64,000 nt of DNA from Emmonsiellopsis sp. PD_33 (taxonomy: Eukaryota; Ascomycota; Eurotiomycetes; Onygenales; Ajellomycetaceae). Under the pieces are notes generated by a model. It ran no database searches, was not told where the DNA came from, and saw only the letters and a program-made list of their open reading frames with translations. The stretch covers positions 1 to 64,000 of the forward strand of contig JANTQF010000142.1 in NCBI GenBank assembly GCA_032988165.1, in the 5' to 3' direction. A program made the position numbers and the translations under genes. Position 1 is the stretch's first letter. The number at the start of each line of letters is the position of its first letter. Shown here piece after piece: positions 12,599 to 24,446 of this stretch.

Positions 12599-15500
12599 AA
12601 ACGTACCACGGCTGTATAAGCCTTATCTGAATTCTCCACGATCACCAATGTGGTATGATAGCCGCGTATAACCTCCCTGGACATCCTCCGTTTCTGGAAT
12701 GATGTGTGCAATGTGGGACTGGTTTGTGCTACATTATCTTATACTGTATTTTTCCTCGTTATAGTTGGTGGCGCTGTTCATTGATTTTATCTTCGTTTTA
12801 CTGGTCTCCCGTGGTTGCAACATTCAGAACGGTTATACGGACTCTATACTAGCGAGCTATGGACATTTCTCTTGGTGAGTACGACGATCAATCTTCAATT
12901 TCAAGCCTATTCTAATCTCAAAAAGAGAAATAGAACCAAGATTGAACATATACGCAAACAGTCGTCGAGGCGTCCAAGAGGCCCGGGCGGTGGAGTCAAG
13001 GCGCCTGGTCCTGCTAGGCAGGGGACTCCGGGTCCATGCGGGAATTTTGGATTATCGAACCTCGTTCGAACATCCTACCAATGAACTCCCTCGTCGGTTC
13101 GATACCCAAGGAACCTGAATTCCGGTCTGACTTGAGTGTTAGAAATTCGAAAGGGGTCGCTGTGAACCGGAGACAGGTAGCCTTCTGCGTGGGCTGGGGA
13201 GCAATAACGATTTGTCATTCGGATAGCGGAAGCTATGTGGAGGTGTGGTATTGATAGTGCTGACAGCGGCGAGTTTTTGGCAGGTGTAACGTGCTGCGAG
13301 AAGGGTGCGTAGGTGCGGTGACAGTAGCGTGTCTAACCTTGATTTTTGACGAAAAGGAGATGGGACAGGGGTGATTTGAGGAATAGTTTTACTAAAAGCA
13401 TCTGAGCTTCTCACTGCATGCAGCTTGATGGACTAATTAAGGCTGTATTTTAAGTACTAGTTTTCTTTGAAAATTGAAATATGCGGTGCGATTGCTAAAG
13501 ATCTTTGACTTGAAATGGAATATTTTAATTTTAAATCCTTATTTCACTACGGCACGCCATCTCCGTAGGATCCATTGAACGAAGCGCGAAAGAAAAAGAG
13601 CGTGGATGTCGTGGGATAGCGGGCGCTCGGTAAGTATCAGGCATGAAATAGTTTCCAAACTTACCTAGGCTAGTCCGTCATTGGGAATCACACATGGCAC
13701 GGGTGTGTAACGCAGGCGTCTGGTAAATAGGTCGTACATGGAACATGACACTATCACCTCGAATCGGCCGGTTCTGCCGGCGGTTTATTGGGCTGGATTG
13801 GGTGGGAGTTTCTTAGCTGGACGGATCGGGATAAAGGGGGCGTCCACGATCCCGCCACGATCCTGCGCGTGTGGGACGCAAAGCGTGGGTAGGTATGTAA
13901 GGTATTGACGGGTAGTTTGGTTGCCGGGTAATGCACGTGTTTGACGCAGTGCGGTCCGGATGGGTCCTAATCAAGTCGGGAAGATGTTAGTATGTATGTA
14001 CATGTACATTGCATATCATCCGAACGCGAATATTTCATGTTTGGTGATATTCGCTTGCTTGGAAAAATTGAAAACTTCGGGGGGGGGGGCAGTTGTGACT
14101 GTCTGTCTCCTCAGGTCTTTTCAGTTTTCTAATTGAACATCATTCATACGGGGAGAGAACGGTATGGATCCAAGTTGTTCCACAACGCGGTTCTCAGCCG
14201 GTCCAAGCACGTAGTTTGGACAAAAAAGGGACTCAGAAGGGGCACGATCACACAGGCAAGATGGGAGGGCGGGGCCGGGCCGGAAGTAGGCAAATGTATG
14301 CAAAAAATGTCTTTTCCATCCCGGACATGCTCGTGGGTGGAATAGGTATGGTATGGGCAACAGCAAGGGAAGAATTCCACTCATCCCAGATTCCTCAACT
14401 TTTAGCGGCGTTCTTCTATTCTTGCTACCGCCTGCGCAGTAAAAAGTATTTTTTTTGCCTCGAGGAAGAACCCCCGAGCGTCTTTTATGATGTCCGCCAC
14501 TGCCATTAGTTCCTGTGCCCTCATGGAGTAAAGCGGATCAGGAACTCCAGTAAAGTGGCGAGTATTCTTTTTTTTTTCCTTGCTGTACACACGATTTTGT
14601 CTCCAGGGTTTTACCGACCCATCGTACTTGGGTAGCTCCCTCTTGCCTGATCGTGTGCCTGCGATTTTTCCCAGAGAAGAAGAAAGAAGAAGCCAAGAAG
14701 AGTCCACTCCCTCCCCCTTGAAAAATAAAAGGGAGGGGGGTGTTTGAATCGGGATGGGGATTTCAAACCGACACACCGTAACCACCGTACCTAACCCCTT
14801 GGGAGAAATTGCAACTCCCCGGAGCAGCCAGAAGAAAAGGAAGAAACCGAAATCTCTTGACATCTTTTGAACACATCTGTCTCTTTCCTGAACAGCTCCC
14901 GCTTTTCCCAACCTGTCAAGCTGTGCTTTTCATGCATGGACCTCCGGGTTCTTCTTGTCCAGTGCTGGCGCGAGTATCGCGTTGCGGTTTGGGATGCCAT
15001 AGTTCTCTCTCCGCTTTTTGGAGTCTGACCTTTTACCAGTTTCGCATCATGGGAGACTTTGGGGCGGGGGCGAAGGGGCGGTGGGGAGGATTGGGACCTG
15101 GGTGGAACTGACCTTGTAGGAAGATAGGAGGTTTATGATCTGTCTGTCGTTGAGAAGTAGTATTTGTTATCACTTCATAAAGCATTCGCAACGTATATTT
15201 TCCTTCTGGGTGTCCTATCGCATTTTCCAGTTCCGCATGCGAGGGTTGAAGGAACCTTGGAAGTTCGATGTTGATATCAAAAGTGGCAAGGCGCGCTAAA
15301 CGCAACCACGCTATTCCTAATCCGCCCGAAATGACAGAACCACCGAGTCGATAACCGCGACCAAATCCAAGAACTCTCCCCGCGCGGCTGCTGGTCTCCC
15401 CAACGCGATACCTATGCTTGATACCCTTCTTTTTTGGAGTTTATGTCTTTATGATTATGCCCTCTAGCCAATCGTTCCTGCGCTTCCAACGTTTACTGCG

Positions 15501-15605
15501 CCTGGTTTCCGTGTCGTGCGGGCTACAATTTTATACTCCCAACGTTCTGGGGGACCCTTATCCCCGTTAACTGGGCGGGGTGTATTTTGATAAGCTGTCC
15601 TCACG
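12599..15605. other. 3-kb region without recognised gene
   Basis: This lies between pbp1 and the cex1-like gene. Short open frames exist on both strands, the longest at 14402-14911 (-). None has a recognisable domain or a consistent exon structure. There are G and T homopolymer runs (for example ten G near 14085) and A/T-rich blocks near 13440-13540. A promoter for the downstream gene must lie at its right end. Noncoding RNA cannot be excluded. Confidence 0.5.
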
Positions 15606-18446
15606 ATGGATTTTCTCAAGTCCGCTGTCGCGTCGGCTATTGCCAAAGGCAGCTCGTTCCCTTACAGCTTCGGAGACCGAGTTGATAATGCTGATTCCAT
15701 CTGGACTCTCCACAACGGCACCAAACGGGTACGCCATGCCGCATCGCACTCCGTCACCCAGTTGTTATTCAGCGAGCTAACCTATGTTGATTATGTAGGA
15801 AGATGGGTCTACATGCAGTATATTTACCTTTGATATCACAGCCAATAAATCCCGCCTTCCGCTTGCGAAAAACGCCGTTCGCAAACACCGCACTCTAAGA
15901 CACCCAGGGGTGCTTAAAGTGTTGGAAACAATTGAGGTGGGAGCCCTTTGTGCAGCCTAGTATTTAGGCGTATACCTGAATCGTGGCAAGACAAGTTAAC
16001 CGAGGGCGCAGACAGACACCAACATCTATATCGTGACCGAGAGGATTGCGCCCCTATCATGGCCTGTAAAACGGCGGAGCCTGAGCGAGGAGACTGCGAA
16101 GTGGGGTCTTTATACTATTGCTGTGAGTTGCTGCTATACTGAGTTATACGTTTGGCTCCTTGTTTGAGGCTATTTTCTAATCTTATGAACTTCAGTCAAC
16201 CCTCAAATTCATCAACGAAGATGCCTCCTCAGTTCACGGTGCGGTCCGGGTCTCCTCTGTATATACAAGTGAGAGCGGAGAATGGAAGCTCGGCGGGTTC
16301 GATATTCTAAGTTCTATGAAAGAGGACGATGCTGTTATATACGTTCGTTCCCCTATTCATCCACTACAAGAACCGTATCAATTAACCCTGGGGCAGACAT
16401 ACGGTAGCCTTGTACCCGAATCGGCTCGCTATACCCCGCCGGAGATTGCTAAAAGCGGTTGGGAAACTATCAAGCGGAACCCCCTGGCAGCCACAGATGC
16501 TTATGGTTTCGGTGCCCTTATTTTTGAGGTATTCAATGGCAGCTTTAGAGGCGCAGACCAGGCGGGCCAGACTTCAAATGTGCCACCAAGCATGCACCAA
16601 AGCTATAAACGACTGATGAACCCAAACCCGAAATTAAGGCTCAGCGTAGCTCACTTCCTGGAACAAGGGAAGCGAAGTGGTGGCTTTTTCGAGACTCCGT
16701 TGATTCGGCTTACGCAGGATATCGAAAGCCTAGGATTGAAAAGCGACGAGGAGCGAGAAGAATTTATAAGGTATAACTCCGTGGCCCAAAGATTATCAAC
16801 GTCTCAGTGTCTGATGATATTATAGTGAACTGGATGAGCTATCTGATGATTTCCCCGAGGACTTCTTTAAGATGAAAGTATTGCCTGAACTATTGAAATC
16901 TGTTGAATTTGGAGGTGGAGGCCCGAAGGTATTTGGCGCTATATTAAAAATTGGAGCCAAGCTCTCAGAAGACGAATATGCGAGTCGACTCATACCAGTC
17001 ATTGTACGATTATTTGGCAACCCGGACCGCGCCATGCGCGTCTGTCTACTAGATAATCTACCGTTGATGATCGACCATCTCCCGCAAAAGATCGTCAACG
17101 ACAAAATATTCCCCCAGATGGTGAGTTTTCTGTGATTTAAATACCCACCAATCTCGTATTTAATGATTTCCTTCTAGGTCACCGGTTTCACGGATATTGC
17201 ACCCATTGTAAGGGAACAGACCGTAAAAGCAGTGCTCACAGTCGTTGGAAAATTATCGGACCGGACCGTTAATGGCGAATTGCTACGGTTTCTTGCGAAG
17301 ACAGCCAATGATGAGCAACCAGGCATACGAACGAATACCACCATATGTCTAGGGAAAATTGCGCGGAATTTAGGGCAAAGTGTATGAGAGCCGATACATC
17401 CTATTTATGGCCTTGGCTAACACCACCAAAATAGTCGAGAACAAAGGTCCTCACTGCGGCATTTGGTCGATCGTTGAGAGACCCCTTTGTTCATGCCCGA
17501 AACGCAGGTCTTCTCGCTTTGGCTGCAACTATTGATTTATATACCGAGGAAGACTGCGCAGCGAAATTGCTCCCTGCAATGTGCCCTGCATTGTTGGATA
17601 AGGAGAAGTACGTTACATCCCAAGATGTTATACCTTACTTACTAAACGGTAAATAGGCTCGTACGCGACCAAGCCAACAAAACTGTTGATTTGTATCTTC
17701 AACATATCCGCAAGTTTGGTGCAACCTTACCAGATACGGCATTACCGCCTCAGAATACCACCGAAGCAGTAGCTGCAGGTAGCGCACGAATAGGAACCCC
17801 AAACGACACGTCCTGGGCAGGATGGGCGATTTCATCTTTTACCAACAAGGTAACTACTGCCAAGGGTGAAATACAACCAACTACCAACGGCAATGGCCCT
17901 GCTTCTACAAATACGCCCCGTTCGTCTTCAATGCCACGTCCTGCAATATCCTCACCCCCCATTCAACTTGACAAGTCTAGAGACAGTTTACGGCCGGAGG
18001 CGCCCCGTCTCTCCCGTACCTTATCCGAACCACCATCTGAAGACTCTAAAGTAGAGGATGACGCGTTTGATGCATGGGGGGAGATGGATGATAATGACGA
18101 CAAGGATGACGGCGAGGATTCGTTCTTCGATGCGAAGAGATCTCCCAGCCCTGCTGCGTCGGCGGCATCTACCCCACGTGCAGCATATGATGATGGCGGC
18201 GAACCCGATTTTGCTGGCTGGTTGGCCGCTCAATCAAAAGCGAAGTCCAAAAAGCCATTGCCTAAGGGCTTAACCAAATCAACCGGTACAAAGCCCACCA
18301 CTACTACCACCCGATCAACAACCACACTGAAGCCAGCTATTTCGACGACTAAGACGTCATCCCTAAAACCCAAACCCGCCAAGCCAATCGATACCAAACC
18401 GAAGGAAGAGCCAGCAGATGATGACTGGGGAGACGCTTGGGATTGA
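15606..18446 (+). CDS. cex1: Cex1/SCYL1-type protein kinase-like protein with HEAT repeats
   Basis: Exons: 15606-15728, 15799-15936, 16012-16122, 16196-16770, 16826-17120, 17178-17381, 17435-17607 and 17657-18446. All phases agree, giving 802 residues. The N-terminal part (about 1-270) is a degenerate kinase fold: NIYIVTERIAPL in the hinge region, no HRD motif, and GFD in place of the metal-binding DFG. HEAT repeats follow (about 270-560, for example LPELLKSVEF, LIPVIVRLFGNPDRAMRVCLLDNLPLMIDHL). The tail is Ser/Thr/Lys-rich and ends in an acidic DDDWGDAWD. Cex1 in yeast helps tRNA leave the nuclear pore region, and SCYL1 acts in COPI traffic. The acidic W-rich C-terminus fits coat binding. 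Activity as a kinase is unlikely. Confidence 0.92.
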
Positions 18447-19644
18447 TTAATTCATTCTTTTTCCTTATTCATGTAAGAGACTATATACCAACCTTTTCAA
18501 GACCACGGCTTGTATGCTCCGTTCGTTTTCTTTTTCGGGGTATTCTGTAGCTGCTTCGGCAATTAGCATTGGCGCTTTTTGGTGATTCGCCAGTATCTAA
18601 GTTGATCTGGCTGGGTAATATATATGCGAGGAAACTGGATTTTTCGCGGGCTGTTGAATCAAACGGTCCTTTTATTATCGTCAGCTTAGGATTTCTTTAG
18701 GGCACTGGAGATCACATGAACTGCAACCAACCTCACCACATCATTAGAAAACTACATATCTTACATCTGGACACTGAGTCCGCACTACTTACTGCCTTTC
18801 AATGTCCTAATAGAAGATATGAAAAATGACGACGATTTCCTGTGCATATCCACTGCACACATGCCCCACACCATCATCCTCAGCCTGTAATAGCAAACAA
18901 ACGCGACCTCCTACTTATCATGCCATTCAAGTTGGTAATGACGCGACCATTGACCGTCACGACGCCATTTCCATGATAGATAATACCCCACGATCTCAAT
19001 CCTTACTATCATGCCATGTATTTTTACACGGTCCATGGATATTATTGGGTATTCCAGCTGGCCTTGCCGTCAGAAATATCTTCCTCGGTCTTCTTCCTAA
19101 CTGAGGAGAGAAAATTGTCCCTATCATCAATCTTCATAATTGCACCACTCTAAGAAGCCTTTGATATGCACATCTAGCTCACGCTGTGCTGCTGCTTACC
19201 TGGTGTGCTTTGGAACACCTTTCCTAGAGATACAAAGATTTTCCCCTGCCTTGGGGATAGTTATATGACTTCATTCCCCCTTGCTCGCAATCCCTCGCCC
19301 ATCCAAGTTTCAACCCACCCTGCAAGGCTGTTTGTTAGCTCTAAACTAGATTCTGGACGGCCTTAAAACAAATCGCATCTTTTCTAATGGGTGTGTCGTG
19401 ATTGAAAAGAGGGGCAGTGGGAGGGGTAATATTACCTGAAGTCGTCACTAAATAGAGATAATAGCCAGGGGTAGATACGGTTGTGGCAGGCTAGCTTTTC
19501 TATATATTTGACATTGGTGCCTCATGGCCAGGTTGTCCATGTTATTTACTTTTTGTTCGTTATTTCCCTCCGGTGACATTTCCTTGAAATATCGTTACCT
19601 TCTTTTTCTTTCCTCATAATATCTACTCTATAACCTCTTGCAGC
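18447..19644. other. Intergenic region
   Basis: This holds the 3' flank of the cex1-like gene and the promoter of the flavin monooxygenase. It shares the 15-base string AAGGCTGTTTGTTAG (19324-19338) with 7174-7188. No coding exon is recognised. Confidence 0.55.
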
Positions 19645-21446
19645 ATGTCTTCTACTATAGCAGAGAGCGATATCCCTATCCGAAATGGGAAAGGGGTCAA
19701 GAAGCAGATACTCCTAAATGCATTCGATATGTCAACGGTTGGGCATTTGTCTCCTGGACAATGGAAGGTAAGGATAACTGGTTTCTTCGGATTTTCTGAG
19801 TAAAAAATATACCTAAAAACCAATTGCTAAACCCATAAATCTACAGGATCCAGAAGATAAATCGGCAACAAAACGGAAACTCGAATACTGGATCAATCTC
19901 GCGAAGGTTCTCGAGAGAGGAGATATCAACGCTCTTTTCTTAGCTGATACGTATGGCGGGTATGATACATACGAAGGCAGTCTGGATAATTGCATCCGCA
20001 GAGCTGCACAATGGCCGGTGACGGATCCAACTATAGTGAATATTTGGCCCCATATTCCTAGACCCACAACCTCATTTCTAAGCTAATGTTCTTTTCCTTG
20101 CTATAGCCCATTGCAGCCATGGCAGCCGTCACCAAGAATCTTGCATTCGGCATCACAGCTTCCACCTCGTTCGAGCCCCCTTTTCTCCTGGCCAAACGCT
20201 TCTCCACCCTCGATCATCTGACGAATGGGAGAATTGGTTGGAATATCGTTACCTCGTGGAAGAAGGCTGCGTTCAAGGCCATTGGAATCGACACTCCAAT
20301 TGAACATGACCAGCGCTATGAGCAGGCGGACGAGTATTTGAGAATTGTTTATAAGTATGATTTACGCTTTGCTCGAGTACTATCGTGAGAGCGGGAAAAT
20401 ATGTTGACTTGCATCCAAATTAGGCTCTGGGAAGGCTCATGGGCATCCGATGCTGTTGTAGCCGACGCAGAGAACGATATCTACACAGATCCAGACAAAG
20501 TCCGCCAAATCAACCACCACGGGAAATACTACGACCTTGAATCTCGTCATATTACTGACCCATCGCCACAGCGGACACCCTTCCTCTTCCAGGCAGGGAC
20601 CTCCTCGTAAGTTTTTACCCAAATGTAACAACTCTCTTCTAGAGCTCACATATAACTAACCTTCCTTCCCCCCTCCCAAAAAGCGCCGGCTCAACATTCG
20701 GTTCAACGCACGCAGAAGCAATTTTCGTAACAGCCCACAGCCCCGTAGTCCTCGCGCCGCGCGTTGCCAAAATCCGCGCCCTTGCCCAATCTCTAGGTCG
20801 GGATCCATCCTCGATAAAATTCTTCTCAACCTTCACGCCCATCATCGGCCGCACGGAGGCTGAAGCGCAAGAAAAACACGAGCGGGCGAAAAAGTATGCT
20901 TCGGTCATTGGCGGCCTCGTACTCTTCTCCGGCTGGACGGGTATTGATATTTCCAATATACCACTTGACGAACCCATTGATCCGGTTAAGCATGCGCTGG
21001 AGCCACATCGTGTCCAGTCCGTGTTGGAGACTCTGACGACGAAGTCTGAAGAACTGCCGGAAATTACTCCGCGAATTATTGCGCAGAAGGCGGCTATTGG
21101 GGGTTTGGGGCCTGTGGTTGTGGGTACACCTGAGAAGGTAGCAGACGAGCTGCAGCGCTGGGTTGAGGTTGCTGATGTTGATGGGTTTAATTTGGGATAT
21201 GTGACTACTCCGGGCACATTCGAGGATGTGGTTGATTTACTGGTTCCGGAGTTGCGGAGGAGAGGACTATACCCGCCGAAAAGGGGCGAGGATGAAGAGC
21301 CCCTGACCGCGCGAGAGAAGATATATGGTAAAGGTCAGAAGTATCTGAGGAGTGATCATACAGGGAGTCAGTACAAGTATGATGTTTATAAGGAGGAAGA
21401 GCCATATGTGAAGCCGGCTGAAGGGGAGCAACAGAACCCTGAATAA
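19645..21446 (+). CDS. FMN-dependent monooxygenase of the NtaA/SnaA/DszA (luciferase-like) family
   Basis: Exons: 19645-19767, 19847-20035, 20107-20354, 20424-20606 and 20684-21446. The phases agree, giving 501 residues, against a usual family length near 450. The family uses FMNH2 from a separate reductase to oxidise xenobiotic or sulfur/nitrogen compounds such as nitrilotriacetate or dibenzothiophene sulfone. Typical blocks are LNAFDMSTVGHLSPGQW, the strand-loop ALFLADTYGGYDTYEGS, the ITASTSFEPPFLLAKRFSTL segment, the TNGRIGWNIVTSW motif, LFQAGTSSAGSTFG, and VVGTPEKVADELQRWVE near the C-terminus. The last 50 residues are charged. No flavin reductase gene is visible nearby, and the substrate cannot be deduced. 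It is presumably cytosolic, with no signal peptide and no clear peroxisomal signal (ends NPE). Confidence 0.9.
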
Positions 21447-21624
21447 TTGTGAGCGCACTACTATCCAAGAGTGGTCTTTTTCCCCCGGCCGGGGATGGGG
21501 GAATAAGATATTTGCATGAACTTACTTAAATTGGGATGGGGCCCGTACAATAAATTCTCATCTCTCCTTCAAAAACAAGGGCATATTTAGTTAAATAGAC
21601 CTAGCCACCCTCCTCGTCGTTCAA

Positions 21625-23112
21625 TCACTGATTCCAGAAACCGGAAACATGAACCAAACTGCAAACCACCCCTGCATCTGAACATATCCGTACTAATTCT
21701 TGAGGTAACTCTCCTTCAAGATCATAAAGCTTGATAACCAATTCTTCCAGTGGTGCACGACGTTTAGGCGAATCCTGCAAGTACCCGCCAACCAGCTTGA
21801 TACAGGTTTCTTCCCACTTTCCCCATTTTGATTCCCACCCGGCCGAAGCTGACAAACAAAGCTTTCGCAGCCGTTCTTTCGGCAGGGTGAATTTCAATAT
21901 TAGTAAGAAGCAAATCGAATGGATTGTAGAATCAGTGAACAGGATTTCGAGTGGTATCTCGGCGGTTTCAAGCCTGGTTAAATGCTCGATGGTTCCTATG
22001 GTTCCCATATACATGTTGCCAAATCCACGAAAAGCACGATTTGTGGAGTTGTGATTCGGCGTTTGAAGAGGAAGATAGAGGACCAAGTGCTCCAAAGTCT
22101 CGCTAACTGGTTCCAGAGCGCTGCCAAGTACGTCGCACATCGCTGCCATTCCGTTTGGATAGGGCCGATTATAATAGGTGAGGGATTTGAGGCTCGTAGC
22201 TTGGGCAAGCAAGGGTTTGAGACGATATGATTGTTGGCCTGGGTCACGCCACGTTAACTCGGTGATAGTAGACGGTCCAAGCCTGTAAGATCTCTGTGGA
22301 TCACATTCCATTAGGATATCTATATCGATGCTTTTAATAGACGGAAGACGGCAGAGAAAATAGATATTATAATCCAGGACAGCGCTATGGTTTTTCGTAG
22401 TCAGCTCGACATTTTCGAGATTGTAAAGTATGGAGTTTGAAGGAATCCCGGTCTCTTGGGCCATGGAGCAATCCACGATGTTAGAAAGAAAGCCTCCGAG
22501 CCAGTTTGTCATGCCACATAGTTCGAGTCGAAGAGACTTGAGTTTCGGAAGTTGGAGGACCAATAAAGCTGCAAGTATTGCGCTGTTCCCTTGCCGTAGT
22601 GCTTCTGTCCAGATCTCTTGCCTCTTTTGACCGAGCCGGTGTAGTGGACGTATAGCTACGTCCCGGATCAGAGCTTCATCTGTAGGGTCAGGGACCCATC
22701 CATCTTCCCAGGCGGTCTCGGCAGAAGCATCGTAGCTCCCAAGTGTCAGGTGTTCGGTCCAGAGCGCTTTTTTGGGTCCTCTGACGACAGAGAGAAGGAG
22801 GTTGCGCATTCGAGCATTGCTAGGCGATCTTGATAGCGAGTCTCTCTCATTGCCATACCACGTGAAATTGATATTCTTGTACAGGAACGGTTTGACAAGT
22901 GCGGGCATTGCTCGTGAGGTATAGGAAAGTGCGCAGAAATCACCCAATGTAAGATCTGAAAAGATTAGGAGTAGCAGTTCAAAGGGAAGATCAGTAAGCG
23001 TAGGCATGTTTGATAGAAAACGTAATGGGGAAGTAATCTGCGGAGATTTGTGTTGATTTAGATGTCGTTGTCTCCGGAGTCTCAGCCGTAGGGAATTGAC
23101 AATCGGGGACAT
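21625..23112 (-). CDS. F-box protein with LRR-like C-terminal region
   Basis: This is a single-exon frame of 495 residues. An F-box sits near residues 37-80: LTDLPFELLLLIFSDLTLGD followed by FCALSYTSRAMPALVKPFLY. Such proteins link Skp1-Cul1 ubiquitin ligases to substrates. The rest contains spaced hydrophobic Leu motifs (LPKLKSLRLELCGM, YNLENVELTTKN, LPSIKSIDIDIL) like the irregular leucine repeats of fungal F-box proteins. The first 35 residues are basic, so the Met at residue 36 (MPTLTDLPFE) may be the true start. The target is unknown. These genes are numerous and fast-evolving in filamentous fungi. Confidence 0.85.
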   Translation of the reverse strand: MSPIVNSLRLRLRRQRHLNQHKSPQITSPLRFLSNMPTLTDLPFELLLLIFSDLTLGDFCALSYTSRAMPALVKPFLYKNINFTWYGNERDSLSRSPSNARMRNLLLSVVRGPKKALWTEHLTLGSYDASAETAWEDGWVPDPTDEALIRDVAIRPLHRLGQKRQEIWTEALRQGNSAILAALLVLQLPKLKSLRLELCGMTNWLGGFLSNIVDCSMAQETGIPSNSILYNLENVELTTKNHSAVLDYNIYFLCRLPSIKSIDIDILMECDPQRSYRLGPSTITELTWRDPGQQSYRLKPLLAQATSLKSLTYYNRPYPNGMAAMCDVLGSALEPVSETLEHLVLYLPLQTPNHNSTNRAFRGFGNMYMGTIGTIEHLTRLETAEIPLEILFTDSTIHSICFLLILKFTLPKERLRKLCLSASAGWESKWGKWEETCIKLVGGYLQDSPKRRAPLEELVIKLYDLEGELPQELVRICSDAGVVCSLVHVSGFWNQ

Positions 23113-23393
23113 TTCTTGCCAAGGCCCCGATCGGGACGAGGTTCAATGCCCTCCTATCATGCTGCATTTTATCCTGCAATCTCACAACGAGAAATAGGAT
23201 AATGTGAAGTACAACGGAGTTAATCAGTGCTTGACAACATGGTGTCCATTAATAAACGTCGCCGATAGCTCTTTCCCCAAGACACGCCAAATTAAGGTTA
23301 CGATTAGGGTTAAAATTGCGGCGGTTCGGCTAAAGCTTAAATTGATCGCACTAAAATATATTCTTCGGTAGCCAAACTCTCTCCAACAAACCA

Positions 23394-23489
23394 GCATCAT
23401 TGGTCTAGTGGTAGAATTCATCGTTGCCATTCGATTCCAACATCGGATTCCGACTCGATGAGGCCCGTGTTCGATTCACGGATGATGCA
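23394..23489 (+). tRNA. tRNA-Gly(GCC), with intron
   Basis: Acceptor halves GCATCAT (23394-23400) and ATGATGC (23482-23488) pair fully, and the discriminator is A (23489). The D arm is GGTCTAGTGGTAGA. The anticodon stem CATCG (23419-23423) pairs with CGATG (23456-23460). The loop carries GCC at 23426-23428. A 25-base intron (23430-23454) sits one base 3' of the anticodon, the standard place. The T loop is TTCGATT. Confidence 0.93.
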
Positions 23490-23614
23490 ATTAAACAGCC
23501 AATTTCTTTTTTTTCTTGTGAGTTTTTCTTTTTTGGTCAATCTTCTCCCTCATTCCTCTCCACCAGTCTTGCATTAGCTTGTTTCTTAACCATCTCTTTT
23601 TTATCTTATCCTCT

Positions 23615-23615
<1 letters not shown>

Positions 23616-23645
<30 letters not shown>
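23616..23645 (+). repeat. (CT)n microsatellite
   Basis: About 15 uninterrupted CT units follow a TTCTTC stretch, just downstream of the tRNA-Gly gene. Confidence 0.85.
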
Positions 23646-24129
23646 CCCTTCTTGCCTACATCATCATCTTGTCGTCGCCGTCATGATAATTTATAGCGTC
23701 TTGTCTGCGGAATATATATCCAGCGGATGCCAAGCGATTTGGTCGATTAATCAGTATATACCCATCACGCAAGTCCAAACCAAAATTATCAGTCCATTAT
23801 GTATACCCATTTACTTATCGTGGCCTATTAACTACTCGATCTCTGCGTCAACCGATTTGGCTAAGCACAGGTAGGAGATAATGATCGAATGATTGCTTGA
23901 TTTCTCAAGTCCCTGTTAGTTAAAGCCCGGAGACACCAGGGGAAATGTTGTGTCTAAGTGAAATAATAGTTTATTTGTCCCCAGTATAAATAAGACCATT
24001 GTGCCTTGCAAGACGGAAAACATTGAGGGTTGCGAGACAAGATAGGGGTTGGCCAGGTGTTGGAAAAAATGCAATACGGAACCTTCTGTTCAAATTGTTT
24101 TCGAGGGTTAGCTTCATCACCAATCACAA

Positions 24130-24211
24130 GGCAAGATGGCCGAGCGGTCCAAGGCGCCAGATTAAGGTTCTGGTCTCGAAAGGGGCGTGGGTTCGAATCC
24201 CACTCTTGTCA
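24130..24211 (+). tRNA. tRNA-Leu(AAG)
   Basis: Acceptor halves GGCAAGA (24130-24136) and TCTTGTC (24204-24210) pair with one G-U, and the discriminator is A. The D arm reads TGGCCGAGCGGTCCAAGGC, the class II type. The anticodon stem CCAGA/TCTGG encloses TTAAGGT, giving anticodon AAG. A long variable arm TCTCGAAAGGGGC and the T arm GTGGG-TTCGAAT-CCCAC follow. A T-rich tract starting six bases downstream fits a Pol III terminator. Confidence 0.95.
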
Positions 24212-24446
24212 CTTCTTTTTTAATTTTTTTTTATATTTTTTTTATATCTACTTCGCTGAGATGTGTTAATCACCCCCTCAACCAGGGAGAGCAACACACA
24301 TAATTAGCTAACCATTCAAACAATGAACAACTTTCCACACTGCCCTCGAAACCCGAATCAAACTCCTAACTCTATCTCACACCCCGGCGTTCACTGCAAC
24401 AAGCATCAGCCTCAAAGATAGCAGTTCACGTTCTCGAAGCCCTATA

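Noticed and set aside
13040..13110. TTCGA-containing stretch resembling a tRNA T arm
   Set aside because: No acceptor, D or anticodon stem could be paired around it.
14402..14911. 169-codon minus-strand frame in the gene-poor gap
   Set aside because: No domain, no plausible partner exons and low-complexity Lys-rich stretches.
23291..23315. Telomere-like TTAGGG near the tRNA-Gly gene, also at about 55074
   Set aside because: Only one unit each time, with no tandem array, so there is no evidence for a telomere scar. A Tbf1-type site is possible but unsupported.
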